In this document: in pieces, positions 35,801 through 45,981 of the stretch
Position numbering within the stretch: position 1 is the stretch's first letter
Layout: every line of letters begins with the position of its first letter
Source of the DNA: Bugulina stolonifera
Taxonomy: Eukaryota > Bryozoa > Gymnolaemata > Cheilostomatida > Bugulidae
DNA length: 64,000 nt
NCBI GenBank assembly: GCA_935421135.1
Contig: OW285197.1
Location: forward strand, 7,872,223 to 7,936,222
Reading direction: 5' to 3'
Made by a program: the position numbers and the translations under genes
The notes under the pieces: model-generated
Told to the model about the DNA's origin: nothing
Database searches by the model: none
The model's input: only the letters and a program-made list of their open reading frames with translations

Positions 35801-37946
35801 CTGGCTGTTGTAGCCCTCCTCCGTTATCCAACTTGGACAGGCATCGGGTAATGCTGATCAAGTGGTTATATGGTACAGGAGCATGATACGGTCGAATGTT
35901 GTTTCTAACACCACCAATGACCTCTACAGGCATCAGACCTGGCTCTCTCCATAAAAACCCAGAGCTCTAACTACTACATTGTAGGCCTCAATTGTTCCAT
36001 TATTGTATAGCAGATGGTTAGTCAAGGTGATTATAAAGCACTACCTTTGGTTTACCATGATGTTCCTTTACATTCATACTATTTAATATGCTCTGTACAT
36101 TCTCTTGTTTTGGTTCATCTACTTCATCCAAGTCAATGTGGATACAGATGGAATCTGGTTTGGTTCCTTCACTGGATTTCTAGACAGACATGATATGAAC
36201 AGACAATGTAAACAGACCATCTACATGTACATGTACAGATGTGCACATGTTTGCGGTTATACACCAGCAATATAATGTAGAATATAAGCGTCCATATGCT
36301 CCAACCTTTTATAATTATCTACAATGTTGAAGAAAAGAGAAGGGCTTATGATTAAAACAGTGGAAAGTGTGCATGGTTCAGAGTAATTATAGTATATCTT
36401 TAGACTTTTTCAAAGAACTTCCAATAGCTTGCTGCTATTTAAAGTTACTTTTCAACAAATAAAATAATTGTGGTCTTACGTCAGCAGGTGCAAGTTGTGT
36501 ACAAAGTGCTAAAGAGAAGAGTCTGTGGGAGATCGTGTAGGCGGAGTCCAACAGCGAATATTCGTTCAAAGCATATTTTAGCACTTTGAAAATGCTTTCA
36601 CTAGGCTCGTAATATTCGTCTGGGTGAAATAACTGATCACCGATCTCAGGTGTTAAATCGTAACCATCTCCGCCTAAGATGGACAAATATGTCTCTGCCT
36701 CTTTATTGCAAAGTACATTCTGAAGGTAGAATGCCTCTGAAAATTTGTCCTTCTGTAAAATGGTGGTACAATCACTCTGCTCCTTGTTTCTTAATGCAGC
36801 AACACTCTGTCGTCTGGGTAAAGAAAGTCGAAGTATAAAGTCAGCAAAAACTTTGGCATCGTACTTGGCCGCAACATAATGAAGTGGTGTGTTGTTGTTC
36901 ACATCTGGAGACATCAAGGCGTCGATATCCATGTCGGGTATGAAGTCCTGAAACACTTCAAATAGCTCCGCAGTAGCCAGTGACAAGGCTGCAAGGTGAA
37001 GGATATTCTGCTTATAATTATTTTTCTGATTCAGCAGGTCCAGTAATACAATTTCTTCGTTGTCAACTTCCTCGACATATTCTAACAGAGTAGTCAGAGA
37101 ATCATGTTTCCCTTTTTTAATTAAACATAGTACAACCGTATTTCCGTCCTTATCTTTAGTTGATAACAGGTTGGGTATCAATTCTGAACTTAGAGCACTA
37201 ATGAGTGTATTCACAACTTTCCCCGAACTGGCTGAGTGCAATGCAGTTTCACCGTCCAAATCTGGTTTTAGTACTACCTCACTATCAGCTAGAGGTACAC
37301 TGCATAAATATTCTACTACTTCAGTTTCGCCATCTGCTGCAGCCGTATGCAATGCGGTATGCTGATCCTCATCAACAGTTGATATAAACTCTCCCCGTTT
37401 ATCAGGTTCTACAGATTCTACAAGGAGTTGTGCCATTTCTCTACTGTCAGCATAGTGTAGTACTGTTTTTTCACAATTATTCTTTTTCAGTATCAAATCA
37501 CCAACTGCCGGCGTTACGCTACATAAATATTTCAAAACATCCATCTTGTCATACTGGGCCGCTATATGTAACGGTGTGTTTAAACTTCTGTCAACAGTTG
37601 TTAACAAGTCTTTACGTTTATCAGGTTCCAAGGACTCGACGAGTAGTTGGGCCATAACTTTATTGTTAGCGAAGCACAATGCTGTCCATCCACATCGATC
37701 CTTCTTTAGTATGAGTTCACTAGAAGGTTGGCATATGCTGCATAAGTATTCAACCACATCGGTTCTCTCTAGGGCAGTGGCTACATGCAGAGCAGTCCTC
37801 TGGTTTTTATCAAGTTCTTGCACCAAGTTTCTCTGTTGATCTGGTTCTGCAGATTCCAGAAACAGCCTGGCTTCCTCCTTACTTTTGGCATCATGCAAAC
37901 GCTTTATGCCGCCAGTGAGTATTTCTTCAGTTTCAGCTGTAGACAT
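32885..37946 (-). CDS. Ankyrin-repeat protein with C-terminal caspase-like peptidase domain
   Basis: Exons on the minus strand: 37946-36480, 36179-36045, 35577-35471, 35051-34673, 34369-34160, 33867-33632 and 33260-32885. GT-AG junctions and phases agree; total 2910 nt (969 aa). Residues ~45-410 are ankyrin repeats (TALHVA, TPLHIAAQ, TALHTAAA, TPLHYVAA), partly as a repeated ~70-residue double unit ending in QLLVES.EPDKR. A linker follows to ~640. The caspase p20-like part begins RGKALIICN (651-659), has the catalytic His in FSHG (His732) and the catalytic Cys in SFCRG (Cys773, in place of QACRG). The p10-like part has CFSTLPD, then GLLFQTLANHL. The SWR segment of the p10 loop is missing, and the p20 arginine after GM is not there (reads GMSQEE), so both arginines that bind a P1 aspartate appear absent. 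It could be an inactive or differently specific caspase homologue. Confidence 0.85.
34008..34100. repeat. ACACTGTACACTGCACACTG short tandem repeat in a caspase-gene intron
   Basis: Alternating CACTGTACACTG and CACTGCACACTG units of about 7-10 bp, in the intron between exons 5 and 6 (33868-34159). Confidence 0.85.
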
Positions 37947-40132
37947 TTAGGTATGTGAGTAAATCTAGTTCTCAAATATAACGTCTAGAGTTGCAAATAT
38001 CTTTGCCCAGATATGAATCTAAAAAATACAGTCTAATTGAAACGAAATTTTAATGTCATTATGCTTGATCCCATCTAATCTACATGTATGTATAGTATAC
38101 ATGTAGATGATCAGTATATAAACATGTATCACACTAAATAATGGTAGCAATTTTTGCTTGTTATATTTGGTTATTATTTTACTGAGGAGTTGTCCCAAAC
38201 CTAGCATTTGGTCTTACGTTTTACTACTAAAACTCAGTATTAGTCAGCTCTATAACTTTATGTGCCCCGCGCTGCTGTTTTATCTATTGCTGTTCAATGA
38301 CGACCATATTAGTATATTACTGCTCTATAATTATATAACACCACTTACTTACTTACTTACTATCCTCACATATGCGTGTATCACTAGCGCTAGTTGCAAG
38401 CAACTATTAGCTATTAGTGTTGTACAAATAACTAGCTACTAGTCACTTATAGAACTTCAGCATTGTATTTCACTACAGGCATATGATGCTATTTAATCAC
38501 AACAGCACGCTGTATTTCTTCTGAAAGTTTTTTGTTACTTGGGTTCAATAAAGGAATTCGATGTGAATGAATGCATTATTATAATGTGTATTAATACTAA
38601 GCTATTCTGTACAGTATGACTCATGGTCCCCTTTCACTGGTGCTATTCACATGCACTGTAATACATGGAGTGGAAAATAGACATAAAAATTATCTTCCCA
38701 GATGCTTGCAGGGTGGTTTGGAGAAAAAGGAGCTTTGACTATGACACATTATTTACATAAAGGGCTTGTAAGAATGGCCTGTTGGGAGGTTATGTAGAGT
38801 GGGTTATAAAATTTCAAAGCAATTCTATTGATACCAATGTGCTAATAAGAGGTTGTCACAGCATCCTATATGCCAGTTATACGTGTACACGTACAACTGG
38901 CATATAGGATGCTGTGAAATACCCATCAGCCCCAAATTTTTAGCAAATACAATGTAAATGCCTTGAATAATTTCCTGTGCAAATTTCACCATAAAATAAA
39001 TTGTTTTAATAAGATCACACAGTCAGGTGTCTCAAAGGGCCAAGAGTAGTCTACCGACACTGTCCTTTATTACATGAGCAGAGTGACAATGACTAAATGC
39101 TGGCTAACCAGAGTGCCTGGGTCTAAATGTTCATGGTACTTATGTGTTCACGTGTATGAGGTTACCCTAGCTGCTCTGACTGCAGTTCTCGTAGAAACTT
39201 AGGCTGAGAGACGGTTACTTTGAATCTGCAATCCAGAAGTATATCAGTTTAATAGAAGTGTCTTTTTGCTTACTCAAGAACAACTGATTCACATGTAAAA
39301 TAAGTTTTACCTATGAGTATATACGAAAAAGCACTTCTGGCATCTTCCGGGTACAATGGTATGAGGGCCGACATAAAGTTGAACCTCCACAAAGTTAAAC
39401 ATACACGTATTCAAGAATGTACAAACAAACATGATTAAAATCATAACAAATCATACCGATATATGGTAAAAATATACTACAGCTCATTAATATGTTGTTT
39501 ATGCAAATTTCAGGTACTTGGTCTTGTCGTGTCACACAGGTACCCAGGGTTGGGCAGAAGTAGTAAAACACTCTCATATAACAGGAATTAAAGAAGACAA
39601 CTGCATTTAGTGTCAGTGCTAAATATTAATGTATCAAATGTCTTACCTCACCACAATTTTACTGTCTCTATACAAGTGGGCCCCTTACTATTAATCAAAG
39701 ACTGTCAGATCAACAGCAAAACCTGTCGTTTTTCTTTCTTCAATGAGTAGGAAATAGTTTTGATTGTTCTGCAAATTGTTCTTTCTATACTGTTTCACAA
39801 TGATTGAATAATATATTATTCATCAGTTTATGAGGTAGATGGCATATCCTTCAGTGTAGGAGATTAAAGCTGTTTGGCAAGAAAATTCAATGCAATCTTG
39901 AACAAAATTGATTACATCATTTATTTAGACCTCTTTCACTAGTTTCTCAGGTAATTAACATAGCAGTTGGGCCATCAATAACAGATTATTAGAACCTACT
40001 ATACCATTGGTCCATCAGCAGATAGAGGTTTGGTCGTTTCGTAGAACATTATATTTCTGCATTCAGCAAAAGCAGCACATGCTACATGTACAAACTATTT
40101 CCACTGGCAAATGCATTGAATCTGACGATAAA
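37947..40132. other. Intergenic between the ankyrin-caspase and lectin genes
   Basis: Divergent promoter region: caspase gene leaving to the left, lectin gene to the right. Contains a short CTTA repeat (about 38344-38362) and a 60-bp palindrome (38857-38916). No exon recognised. Confidence 0.55.
38857..38916. repeat. 60-bp near-perfect palindrome
   Basis: Arms of 30 bp pair completely except for one position (38879 against 38894). The outer 22 bp read CACAGCATCCTATATGCC.... No clear target-site duplication was seen. Confidence 0.8.
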
Positions 40133-42274
40133 ATGGAAGTGGCTGGAAGTAGAACACTGATTCTATTTCTTGTCATAGAGATTTGCTTGGTAGGTACTTG
40201 TATCTCTAGCAAAGTTTCTAGTTTGCATCATCTCTCTTTTTGCTTAAAGTCACCAATGGTAGCGTCATACATCACGTAGATTCCACTGTATTATTCTCTA
40301 GATTACCTTAACCATGAAATTTTGCACAAGCATAGAATTTGTAAGACTCAATCAAAGTACATATTTATGAAGTTTACAATCAAAACTCTGTGAACTATGA
40401 TGGATGTTTGTAAATACTCGTACATTTAAATTCAGTTTGAAAGAGATCAATAGATATTACATACATTCTACTATCTGTTTTAAGCTGAAAGTTAAACATT
40501 TGTTTCAGGCGTGGAACTATACATTGTTCTCTCTGATGCCTACAAACTCCTACCTTACCAGTGTCACTGAGACAGCGGAGGTCTGTTTTTTGGAAGAATG
40601 TGGTGACAAGTGCACCAGAAGTGGTGACCAATGCCTAGCATTCTCTTATTTGATAGGTCAAAACACCTGTCAGTTATCCAATCAGAAACCTGTTGAGGAT
40701 ACAGCTAGCCTGAAAAAACCAGAGATGCAGATTTACTATAAGAGTAAGCAACTCCTATGATACAACTAATATGAAGATTCTTGAAACAAGTGTTTCCCAG
40801 ACTAAATATACATGCTCATGTATCATATATCACAGCTTGTGTAAAGAGTCTCATCCCGAAAGGGATGCAAACAATGTGAGCTACTAAGGGTAATCTCAGA
40901 GTTACACTCTGAATAATCTTACTTTATAAAGAAAATTCTAGTGCGTAAAACAACTAATATATTTGCAGAAATTTCCTCTCCATGCCCTCCTCAGTGGATA
41001 GAGAATCCAGCGAGGAAGACATGTTTACTGTTTGAACGTTCTGAGGAGTTCAGTTGGGATGCCGGCCAGGAAGAATGCCAGCGTTTAGGAGCTCATTTGG
41101 CCTATTTTGATAGTCCTGGATCTTTAGACTGGCTCTGGCATCATCTAAAGTATAATGCCACCAACTGTAAGTTATAAATGTGTATTTGGCTGCATATAAG
41201 TATGTTGTAATATAAAACATTCGATCTTTGAATTTCACAAGGTGCTGGAAGATATGCTTTGCAAGTACAACCAGTATGTTAGAGCGTAACGATTGTTAAC
41301 ATTACATGTATTTGCTGATTTATATTTTTTAAACATGTATGTCTTGAGGCAATTTGTTCAGTTTTAGACCACATAATCTTATTAAAGCAATAACATCACG
41401 TCATTTTTCTTATTGCTTCAAACATTCCAGATTATACAGAGTCCTTCGATCAAATCAAGTACTGCCAACTATATTTTAGAAAAGTGCTGATATTTCAAAG
41501 TACTGGTTCAGTGCTGTGCCCACTATGCTGGAGTCAGCTGGTTGCGCTAAATCTTCAAAATACGAGAGCTACATGTAAAAAAAGTATTCTACAGCACTAT
41601 GGTCAGCTATTGATTTTAGCAGCAATCACTGTAATTGGCTAATAACGTTTTAATGCGTACAATATGTCAGCGGTATGCAAACAAGGTAGAGTCAGCATGT
41701 GGCTCCTCTTCGAAACTTTGCAAGCATCAGTTTGTTATGGGTAGGCAAGATGTATGTTGTACAGCCTGGTATTCGTCTACAGCATATTATATTATTGATA
41801 TACATGTAAATCAGCAAGTTGTGACTAGTTACTTGTACAATGTATGTGTAGTTACTAAGTATTCTACAAGTAGATAGACATATGGAACACCTAAGGCGCT
41901 TGCAAATGCAAAGACATCAATCAAATGAATGTTGATTCTAATTGTCATTGTTGTTGATCTTCTTTGACTATTAAGTTCTATGATCAGGAATTCTCGGAGC
42001 TGGTATCTTCCATACCTTCCTGGATACATTGTAGAAATGAACCAGTGTTTCCTACATTATTAATACCATTTTGTTATAAGCCCATGAAGCTGTGGCTTTT
42101 TAATTCATGAAAGCCTAACTTGTTGTTCACATCAATGGTTCTTCTAGTTATACTCTTACTTAAAATGCCTCCGTTTAGTCACGAATGACAATGGAATGCT
42201 GAGTAAATATCCAGCAGCCAGCAGGAGCCTATAGCAATGAAGTTTTCTGCTAGTAATACAACATTGCTTTTCAT

Positions 42275-42570
42275 CTAATGTGTGGAATAATCTGGTGTGA
42301 TCACGGGAATGTGAACAAGACCAGGCCACACATGGATGGAGCTGGAGCACCACCGATTTCCACAGCGTGTTCCCAGGATCTTTTACATGCCCGATTGAAA
42401 TTGGCACACAAGACCTCTTGTATTTTAGGTCCTGGTCCGAACAGACCCAGCAAGTTAGGGTGAAAAGCTAGCTGAAGGCTTTTTGCTAGAAACAGCCCAA
42501 TTGGGATTTGAACCCACAGCCTCCAGAATGACAGCTGTGTGCTCTACCAACTGAGCTATCTCTTCCTTAT
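42275..42570 (-). mobile_element. tRNA-derived SINE, approximate limits
   Basis: On the minus strand the element starts with a tRNA-like head: TAGCTCAGTTGGTAGAGC (A box) and GGGTTCAAATCCC (B box). The anticodon and acceptor stems do not pair properly, so it is not a working tRNA. The body that follows contains GGGCATGTAAAAGATCCTGG, a type of motif I associate with invertebrate tRNA-derived SINEs (from memory). Located in the last intron of the first lectin gene. Confidence 0.65.
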
Positions 42571-42725
42571 AACAATAATATAATATCTATATTTCAATCA
42601 TGTGAGCCGTAAAGTGGTCTTGGAGAAATGATGACTATCAAAGCTCGAGCAGGAAACTATAAAACATGGTTCCACTGGGATTAATAAATGTAGCCCTGGT
42701 TCCATAAATTTATAAAGTAGACAAT

Positions 42726-42977
42726 AGGCGTATTTGGAAACTGTACTGGTTCATATAGCACTGGTCTAACTATCCGAATACAACTTGAGCATTAAGGCGT
42801 AACTAGTGCTTGTTCCGAAGGGAAATCCCCTCGCCAAATGAATATACTTTATATTATTTTTGCCAGGCATGCCTAGCCTTGTGTTATAGCTAGCGCTATA
42901 TTGTTGAATAAAATATATTGTTATTGCCACAGATTGCTATTTATATGCTTGCACCGGTGCAATATCCGAATACGCCT
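42726..42977. mobile_element. MITE, 252 bp, 3-bp target-site duplication, copy 1
   Basis: It begins AGGCGTATTTGGA and ends with the inverted ...TCCGAATACGCCT. AAT flanks both sides (42723-42725, 42978-42980). It has no coding capacity. A 3-bp duplication would fit PIF/Harbinger-like transposases. Copy 2 is at 44708-45625. Inserted in the first lectin gene's last intron. Confidence 0.85.
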
Positions 42978-43883
42978 AATGTACATTTCTCTATAACACT
43001 AGCTGAAATTGACAGTATGAAAGCTAGTACATGTAGGTCAGTACAAGTAGCTCACTATTAATACACCTTGGTTGTAGATGATAGAATTAACTCAATGCAT
43101 AGCAAAAAGCTGTCAAATCAAACTCATATTGGAAGCTTGTAAAGGAAAATAATTGAATTTTTAGCATTTTAGTTATTCCTAAAAAAGCTTACAATTATAT
43201 GTAGGTGGTTTGTGCAAAACCATAGGTCGAAGGTTGTAGAAGTGGAAAAAGCTGGGATCTATGCCTGACAGTAGTGACCGAATAAGTACTGTTACTATGA
43301 TAAGTCCCTTTTCTTATCGTTCAATCTTGCATTATAATTATTATATAATTACTCGAAACTAGTCAAAGCCAAATCATTTGAGCCCAGGTTGAATCAAACG
43401 AAATCAAGAGTGAAATAAGTTTACAGTTACGACGCTATGTCACACAGTATATACATGTACATGCATATACAATGATGTAGAAGTATGTTATACTCGTAGA
43501 TCAACAACCTGGTACACAATGCAAGAGCACATTGAGCAGAAGTTAACTAAAATACTAAGTAGTAGGCATGCAGTTTATCATACTTGATAATTTTTGTGTT
43601 TGTTATAGATTATGAGAAGAAGGGCCAAATGTGGTTAGGGGCTAAACTTGATGTTAACACGAATCTCTTCAGATGGGGTAATGGAAACACTGAAGGATTG
43701 GCTGCAGATGCTAAATAGTGGAACACAGTGGAGCCCAACTACTCTGGTGAATGTGTTAGAGTAATGATTTTTCTAGCAACGGATGAATTGAGACCGAATG
43801 CAACTGAAGTGATCCTTTCTCTCAGAGATAGCCGTTGTGATGGTCTCTCTGCTGGGTACATCTGTGAATTGCCAAAACAATAG

Positions 43884-44548
43884 CAATAACTCTGCATGCT
43901 CTTAACTTCTAACATGCTCGATTTATTGTTTTAACTGCTATGATTTAAACATTAGCAATTTAGTCACAAGTTACACCCTACAGCCTATTATATAAATGTG
44001 AATTGTCTATGAATAGGCAAGTGCGAAGCAGTATGGATAGGAAAATTCAATACTGCTGAAAAATGTCCACCATTTCACCCTTCAGATTGATATCAGAGCC
44101 CCTAACTTATAGTTAAAACCCTTCACTGTAATAAATAGGTCACATAATCACTTGGCAATCATTTGCTTTGATGAATTCTAATACATATAATACATTGTAT
44201 ATTATATTAATCCCCCAATGTAATTCTGTGATAAATATCACTTAACTACATACATGTACATGTCATAACAAATTGTCTCCTTTTATATTTCATTGTTACG
44301 ACATGGTGCATCAATGCTGTTGCAGCTGTGTTTTACTAGTACATTATTATATAACATTGTTTGAGAAATTTTGATGTTTCCAAGGATTCAATTCTAATAT
44401 ATTTTACATCAATAAATCTTCTATCAATCCGTGATATGGAGACTTATGTTTATTAGTATAGGAGATTGGAATTGTTTGGTAAAAACGTTCAAAGTTGAAA
44501 TAGAAATAAATTATTTTCTGTAATTTCAAAAACAAAGCTTCAAGAAAC
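43884..44548. other. 3' flank of the first lectin gene
   Basis: AT-rich non-coding DNA between the lectin stop and the minisatellite. No gene seen. Confidence 0.5.
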
Positions 44549-44704
44549 TGGATCAATGATAATATTCCATTGATGTATTCCAGAGAGATCAATGACAATA
44601 TTCCATTGATGTATTCCAGAGAGATCAATGACAATATTCCATTGATGTATTCCAGAGAGATCAATGACAATATTCCATTGATGTATTCCAGAGAGATCAA
44701 TGAC
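44549..44704. repeat. 36-bp minisatellite interrupted by a MITE
   Basis: About four units reading ATTCCATTGATGTATTCCAG then AGAGATCAATGACAAT. A further partial unit resumes right after the MITE at 45629, which shows that the MITE landed inside the array. Confidence 0.9.
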
Positions 44705-44707
44705 AAT

Positions 44708-45625
44708 AGGCGTATTTGGAAACTGTACTGGTTCATATAGCACTGGTCTAACTATCCGAATACAACTTGAGCGTTCAGGCGTGACTAGTGCTTGCTCTGA
44801 AGGGAAATCCCCTCGCTAAGTGAATATACTGTAATGGTTTCTGTGATTTGGTGCGGTCGTCCTTGGACGACTATCGACCCAGAAATGAAGTGCCTATGAG
44901 TGGTAATAGGACTTCGCATTACATGAAAGATCGAGCGGTCTCAGTAGCCCAAATACTACCAAAGACGACCCATCTGATCTCAAGTCCGACCTTCAGACTA
45001 TACAATGAAAGAGAAAGATCCGACCTAGTAGGCAGTTCGCTAAGCGAATGACCTGGCAAAAGGAAGTGAAGATCTCTGTATCAAGTATAGATGTGTCTTT
45101 ATTGAAAGCCAAGTGAAGACTGAGACAATGAACAGTAAAACAGTGCCCTTTATATAGTATAAGGACTTCCGGCCGACGTGACGTCGGGAAAAGACGACGT
45201 GTGGTCGTCCGGAAGTTGCGCAACAAGATGGCCGCCGGAAGCCCGACGGCCGACCCAAAATAGGTCGGGTTCTACAAAAGTTGCTTATAATGGTCCAATT
45301 CATGTACAAAATGAATATCAATGGATTCTGAGAGGTCGGGCCTCTGTACATGGGTATAAAAGGCATTAAAAGACTTAGATATAATCATATAATCATATAC
45401 AACAATATAGGAGTAAAGTACAAGCAGATATATACATGTATGCACACAATAATGAGTGTCAGATGTAAGATACGACTGGGCGTACCATCACAATACTTTA
45501 TATTATTATTGCCAGGCACGCCTTGCCTTGCGTTATAGCTAGCGCTATATTAGTGAATAAAATATATTGTTATTGCCGCAGATTGCTATTTATAAGCTTG
45601 CACGGTGCAATATCCGAATACACCT
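44708..45625. mobile_element. MITE copy 2, split by a solo LTR
   Basis: It has the same termini as 42726-42977 (AGGCGTATTTGG..., ...CCGAATACACCT) and the same AAT duplications (44705-44707, 45626-45628). Removing the inserted LTR and its duplicated 4 bp leaves about 251 bp, matching copy 1. The nested order of insertion is minisatellite, then MITE, then LTR. Confidence 0.88.
44830..45492 (-). mobile_element. Solo LTR, copy 2 (663 bp), inside the MITE
   Basis: Reverse-oriented homologue of 25061-25727, read on the minus strand as TGTGATGG...CCATTACA. It is flanked by ATAC (44826-44829 and 45493-45496). The uninterrupted MITE copy has a single ATAC at the homologous site (GAATATACTTTATATT), which confirms the duplication. 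TATA and AATAAA signals are conserved on the minus strand. Confidence 0.9.
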
Positions 45626-45857
45626 AATATTCCATTGATGTATTCCAGAAAAGTCGATGTAATCTCAAAGTGATTTATTATACTACTGAATCTCTTAAAG
45701 ATATTGCTGAAACAAATGATTGCAATTGGAAGATCAATAACATGTTATAATAACCTGTTTCTCATTAAATTTGGTCCATCAGTAGATGGAGGTTTGATTA
45801 TCGTGAAGAAATCATGTTTTTGCACTCGGCAGCTGAAACACATCTATCCTACAAACT

Positions 45858-45966
45858 ACCTATAGACTATCTGAGCTGTCTCCACTGATATACCTATAGA
45901 CTATCTGAGCTGTCTCCACTGATATACCTATAGACTATCTGAGCTGTCTCCACTGATATATGTATA
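45858..45966. repeat. 34-bp tandem repeat upstream of the second lectin gene
   Basis: Three copies of a unit beginning CTATAGACTATCTGAGCTGT and ending CCACTGATAT. It ends about 15 bases before the start codon at 45982, so it lies in the 5' UTR or promoter. Confidence 0.9.
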
Positions 45967-45981
45967 GAGTCTCTTAGCAAG

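Larger units (their letters stand above)
40133..43883 (+). pseudogene. PAN/apple plus C-type lectin protein gene, premature stop in the last exon
   Basis: Exons 40133-40189 (signal peptide, MEVAGSRTLILFLVIEICL), 40509-40743, 40969-41166 and 43609-43883, with GT-AG junctions and matching phases. Exon 2 encodes a PAN/apple-like domain with CGDKC, GDQCLAFSY and TCQLSN. Exon 3 starts a C-type lectin fold (CPPQWIENP, TCLLFE, EECQRLGAHLAYF). Exon 4 completes it (MWLGAKL, FRWGNGN, SGECV, CDGLSAGYICE). TAG at 43716-43718 replaces a tryptophan codon found in the intact neighbour, with the frame open again up to the normal stop at 43881. Without readthrough or RNA editing the lectin fold would lack its second half. 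Exon lengths match the paralogue at 45982-49055. The 2.4-kb last intron hosts a SINE and a MITE. Confidence 0.78.

Noticed and set aside
42496..42567. Minus-strand tRNA-like sequence
   Set aside because: Good A and B boxes, but the anticodon and acceptor stems do not pair; treated as the head of a SINE, not a tRNA gene.
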